This document shows, piece by piece, positions 62,992 through 64,000 of a stretch of DNA of 64,000 nt (positions are counted from its first letter, which is position 1; the number at the start of each line of letters is the position of its first letter). The notes under the pieces are model-generated. The model was given only the letters and a program-made list of their open reading frames with translations, was not told the DNA's origin and made no database searches. The DNA is from Mycolicibacterium brisbanense (GTDB lineage Bacteria > Actinomycetota > Actinomycetes > Mycobacteriales > Mycobacteriaceae). Location: contig NZ_BCSX01000020.1 in NCBI RefSeq assembly GCF_001570425.1, forward strand, positions 51,312 through 115,311, read 5' to 3'. A program made the position numbers and the translations under genes.

Positions 62992-63822
62992 ATGGCTGGC
63001 GCATGCACTGTCGGAATCGCCCAGTGGCTTCCGGCGTGCAACGAACCGGAGCAGAACCTGCGCGACGCCTTGTCACTGATCGGCCGCCTCGCCGACCGTG
63101 GTTGCGAATTGGTCGTCCTACCGGAATTGTGGCCGTGCGGATACGACCCGACGACCTTGGCACGCGATGCCCCGGCAGCGGCCGAACCGCTGGAAGGGCC
63201 TCGGGGCCAAGCGTTGTCGGCCGCGGCCGCGGAGGCGGGCGTCTGGCTGTTCGCCGGCACCGTGCCCGAATGCGACGGCGATCGCCTCTACAACACTGCG
63301 GTGGTGTACGGCCCCACCGGCCGACTCGCCGCGGCCCATCGAAAGGTCCATCTGTACACCCCGCTGGGGGAGGAGCAAGTGTTCTCGGCGGGGCAAGCCC
63401 CGACGGTGGTCGATGTCGACGGGGTCGGCATCGTCGGACTGAGTATCTGCTTCGACGGTGACCATCCCGCCTATGCCCGCCGCCTCCACCAGCTGGGTGC
63501 GCGCATCGTCGTCCAACCCGCCGCTTATGAGACCGCGGCCCAGACGTGGTGGGACGTGCTGTATCCAGCGAATGCCCTGGTCAATGGGCAGTGGTGGGTG
63601 ATGGCCAACCAGTGCGGCGGTCAACTGCTCGGCAAGAGCAAGGTCATCGGGCCCCACGGCATCACCGTGGCGCAGGCGGGCGGGGTGGACGAGGCCGACT
63701 CGACCGAACTTCTGGTCGTCACTGTCGATTTCGACGCCGGTATCGCGGAGGCCGACCAAACGTCAGCCGCGTTGTGGACGGACGCTGCGGTACGGGGTTA
63801 TGCCGCGCCGAAATCAACGTAA
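62992..63822 (+). CDS. Carbon-nitrogen hydrolase (nitrilase superfamily amidase)
   Basis: A 276-residue enzyme with the complete catalytic triad: Glu45 in VVLPELW, Lys118 in AAHRKVHLYTP and Cys153 in LSICFDGDHP. The family hydrolyses amides, nitriles or N-carbamoyl compounds. Its length and the EEQVFSAG element fit an aliphatic amidase or N-carbamoylputrescine amidase-like protein. The substrate is open; polyamine or guanidino degradation is conceivable since related importers are encoded in the window. ATG 62992 follows GGGAGG. Confidence 0.87.
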   Translation: MAGACTVGIAQWLPACNEPEQNLRDALSLIGRLADRGCELVVLPELWPCGYDPTTLARDAPAAAEPLEGPRGQALSAAAAEAGVWLFAGTVPECDGDRLYNTAVVYGPTGRLAAAHRKVHLYTPLGEEQVFSAGQAPTVVDVDGVGIVGLSICFDGDHPAYARRLHQLGARIVVQPAAYETAAQTWWDVLYPANALVNGQWWVMANQCGGQLLGKSKVIGPHGITVAQAGGVDEADSTELLVVTVDFDAGIAEADQTSAALWTDAAVRGYAAPKST

Positions 63823-63888
63823 ACGTCGTGCCCCCTCTTTGCCAGGCTGGTTGTGAGTCATTCATCGACCTGTTTGGGATGGAGGGTT

Positions 63889-64000
63889 ATGTCGATCAGC
63901 CCGGGGTTTTCGGCGGCGGAGGTTCGTGCGTTTGTCGATCGGTATCACCTGCAGCCTCATGGGCAGAAGCGCGGGTGGCTTGCCGCGCAGGGGGTGTCGG
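63889..64000 (+). CDS. N-terminal fragment, probable transposase-associated protein
   Basis: Thirty-seven codons are visible before the window ends. The product begins MSISPGFSAAEVRAFVDRYH and continues with LQPHGQKRGWLAAQGVS, a short helical, basic region resembling the helix-turn-helix start of IS3-type OrfA proteins. GGAGGG stands before the ATG. Codon use differs from the neighbours, with many T-ending codons (GTT, CGT, TTT). That fits imported DNA. The call is tentative, since the body lies outside. Confidence 0.45.
   Translation, partial: MSISPGFSAAEVRAFVDRYHLQPHGQKRGWLAAQGVS

Overview
The window is a high-GC, densely packed actinobacterial chromosome segment. It most resembles a fast-growing Mycobacterium (Mycolicibacterium) close to M. 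smegmatis. The evidence is a class III adenylate cyclase of the Rv1625c type followed by PdtaR of the Rv1626 type, an SseB-like sulfurtransferase, a second Dps protein, a KmtR metal sensor, many small Sec-secreted mycobacterial proteins, and promoters whose -10 box lies 6-7 nt before the start codon (leaderless style). Species-level placement is from memory of gene families, not from a search.

Layout. 1-1102: end of a polar amino acid ABC importer. 1113-6199: sulfurtransferase, two-component pair, DUF2339 membrane protein and Dps. 6196-13123: adenylate cyclase, a PucR regulator, and a divergent ureohydrolase / ThDP decarboxylase / sodium symporter operon that reads as a guanidino-compound pathway. 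13248-15567: a proline-rich surface protein, a small secreted protein, an odd tRNA-Leu and pdtaR. 15750-21195: a complete branched-chain amino acid importer (livKHMGF) plus ynfA. 22095-24865: gluconate regulator, kinase and permease. 26310-28405: xylulokinase and a metallo-beta-lactamase-fold hydrolase. 30271-39531: a polyol cluster with an FGGY kinase, SorC regulator, zinc dehydrogenase and a sugar ABC importer with two different ATPases. 40064-42616: TetR-controlled thioesterase and a DMT exporter. 42696-46883: a polyamine-type importer (potABCD). 47142-53342: NCS1 permease, hydrolases and several small exported proteins. 53379-57100: DUF1275 protein, a CoA-transferase gene fragment, an orphan histidine kinase and a rubrerythrin-VIT fusion. 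57201-61926: MDR oxidoreductase, a PNPOx-like protein, a MocR regulator, and a kmtR-CDF metal efflux operon. 62082-63822: a repeat-containing secreted protein and a nitrilase-family amidase. 63889-64000: the start of a gene that looks like part of an insertion sequence.

How the genes work together. The region is a catabolic and transport neighbourhood: amino acids, guanidino compounds, gluconate, xylulose or related polyols, and polyamines each have an importer, one or two enzymes and a dedicated regulator, usually divergent or convergent to its operon with a recognisable palindrome between them. No prophage, CRISPR array or large biosynthetic cluster is visible. The strongest leads are the polyol cluster with unusual ATPases, the guanidino-acid operon, the class I-shaped tRNA-Leu, the apparent CTG start of potA, the tandem small secreted peptides, and the CoA-transferase remnant.
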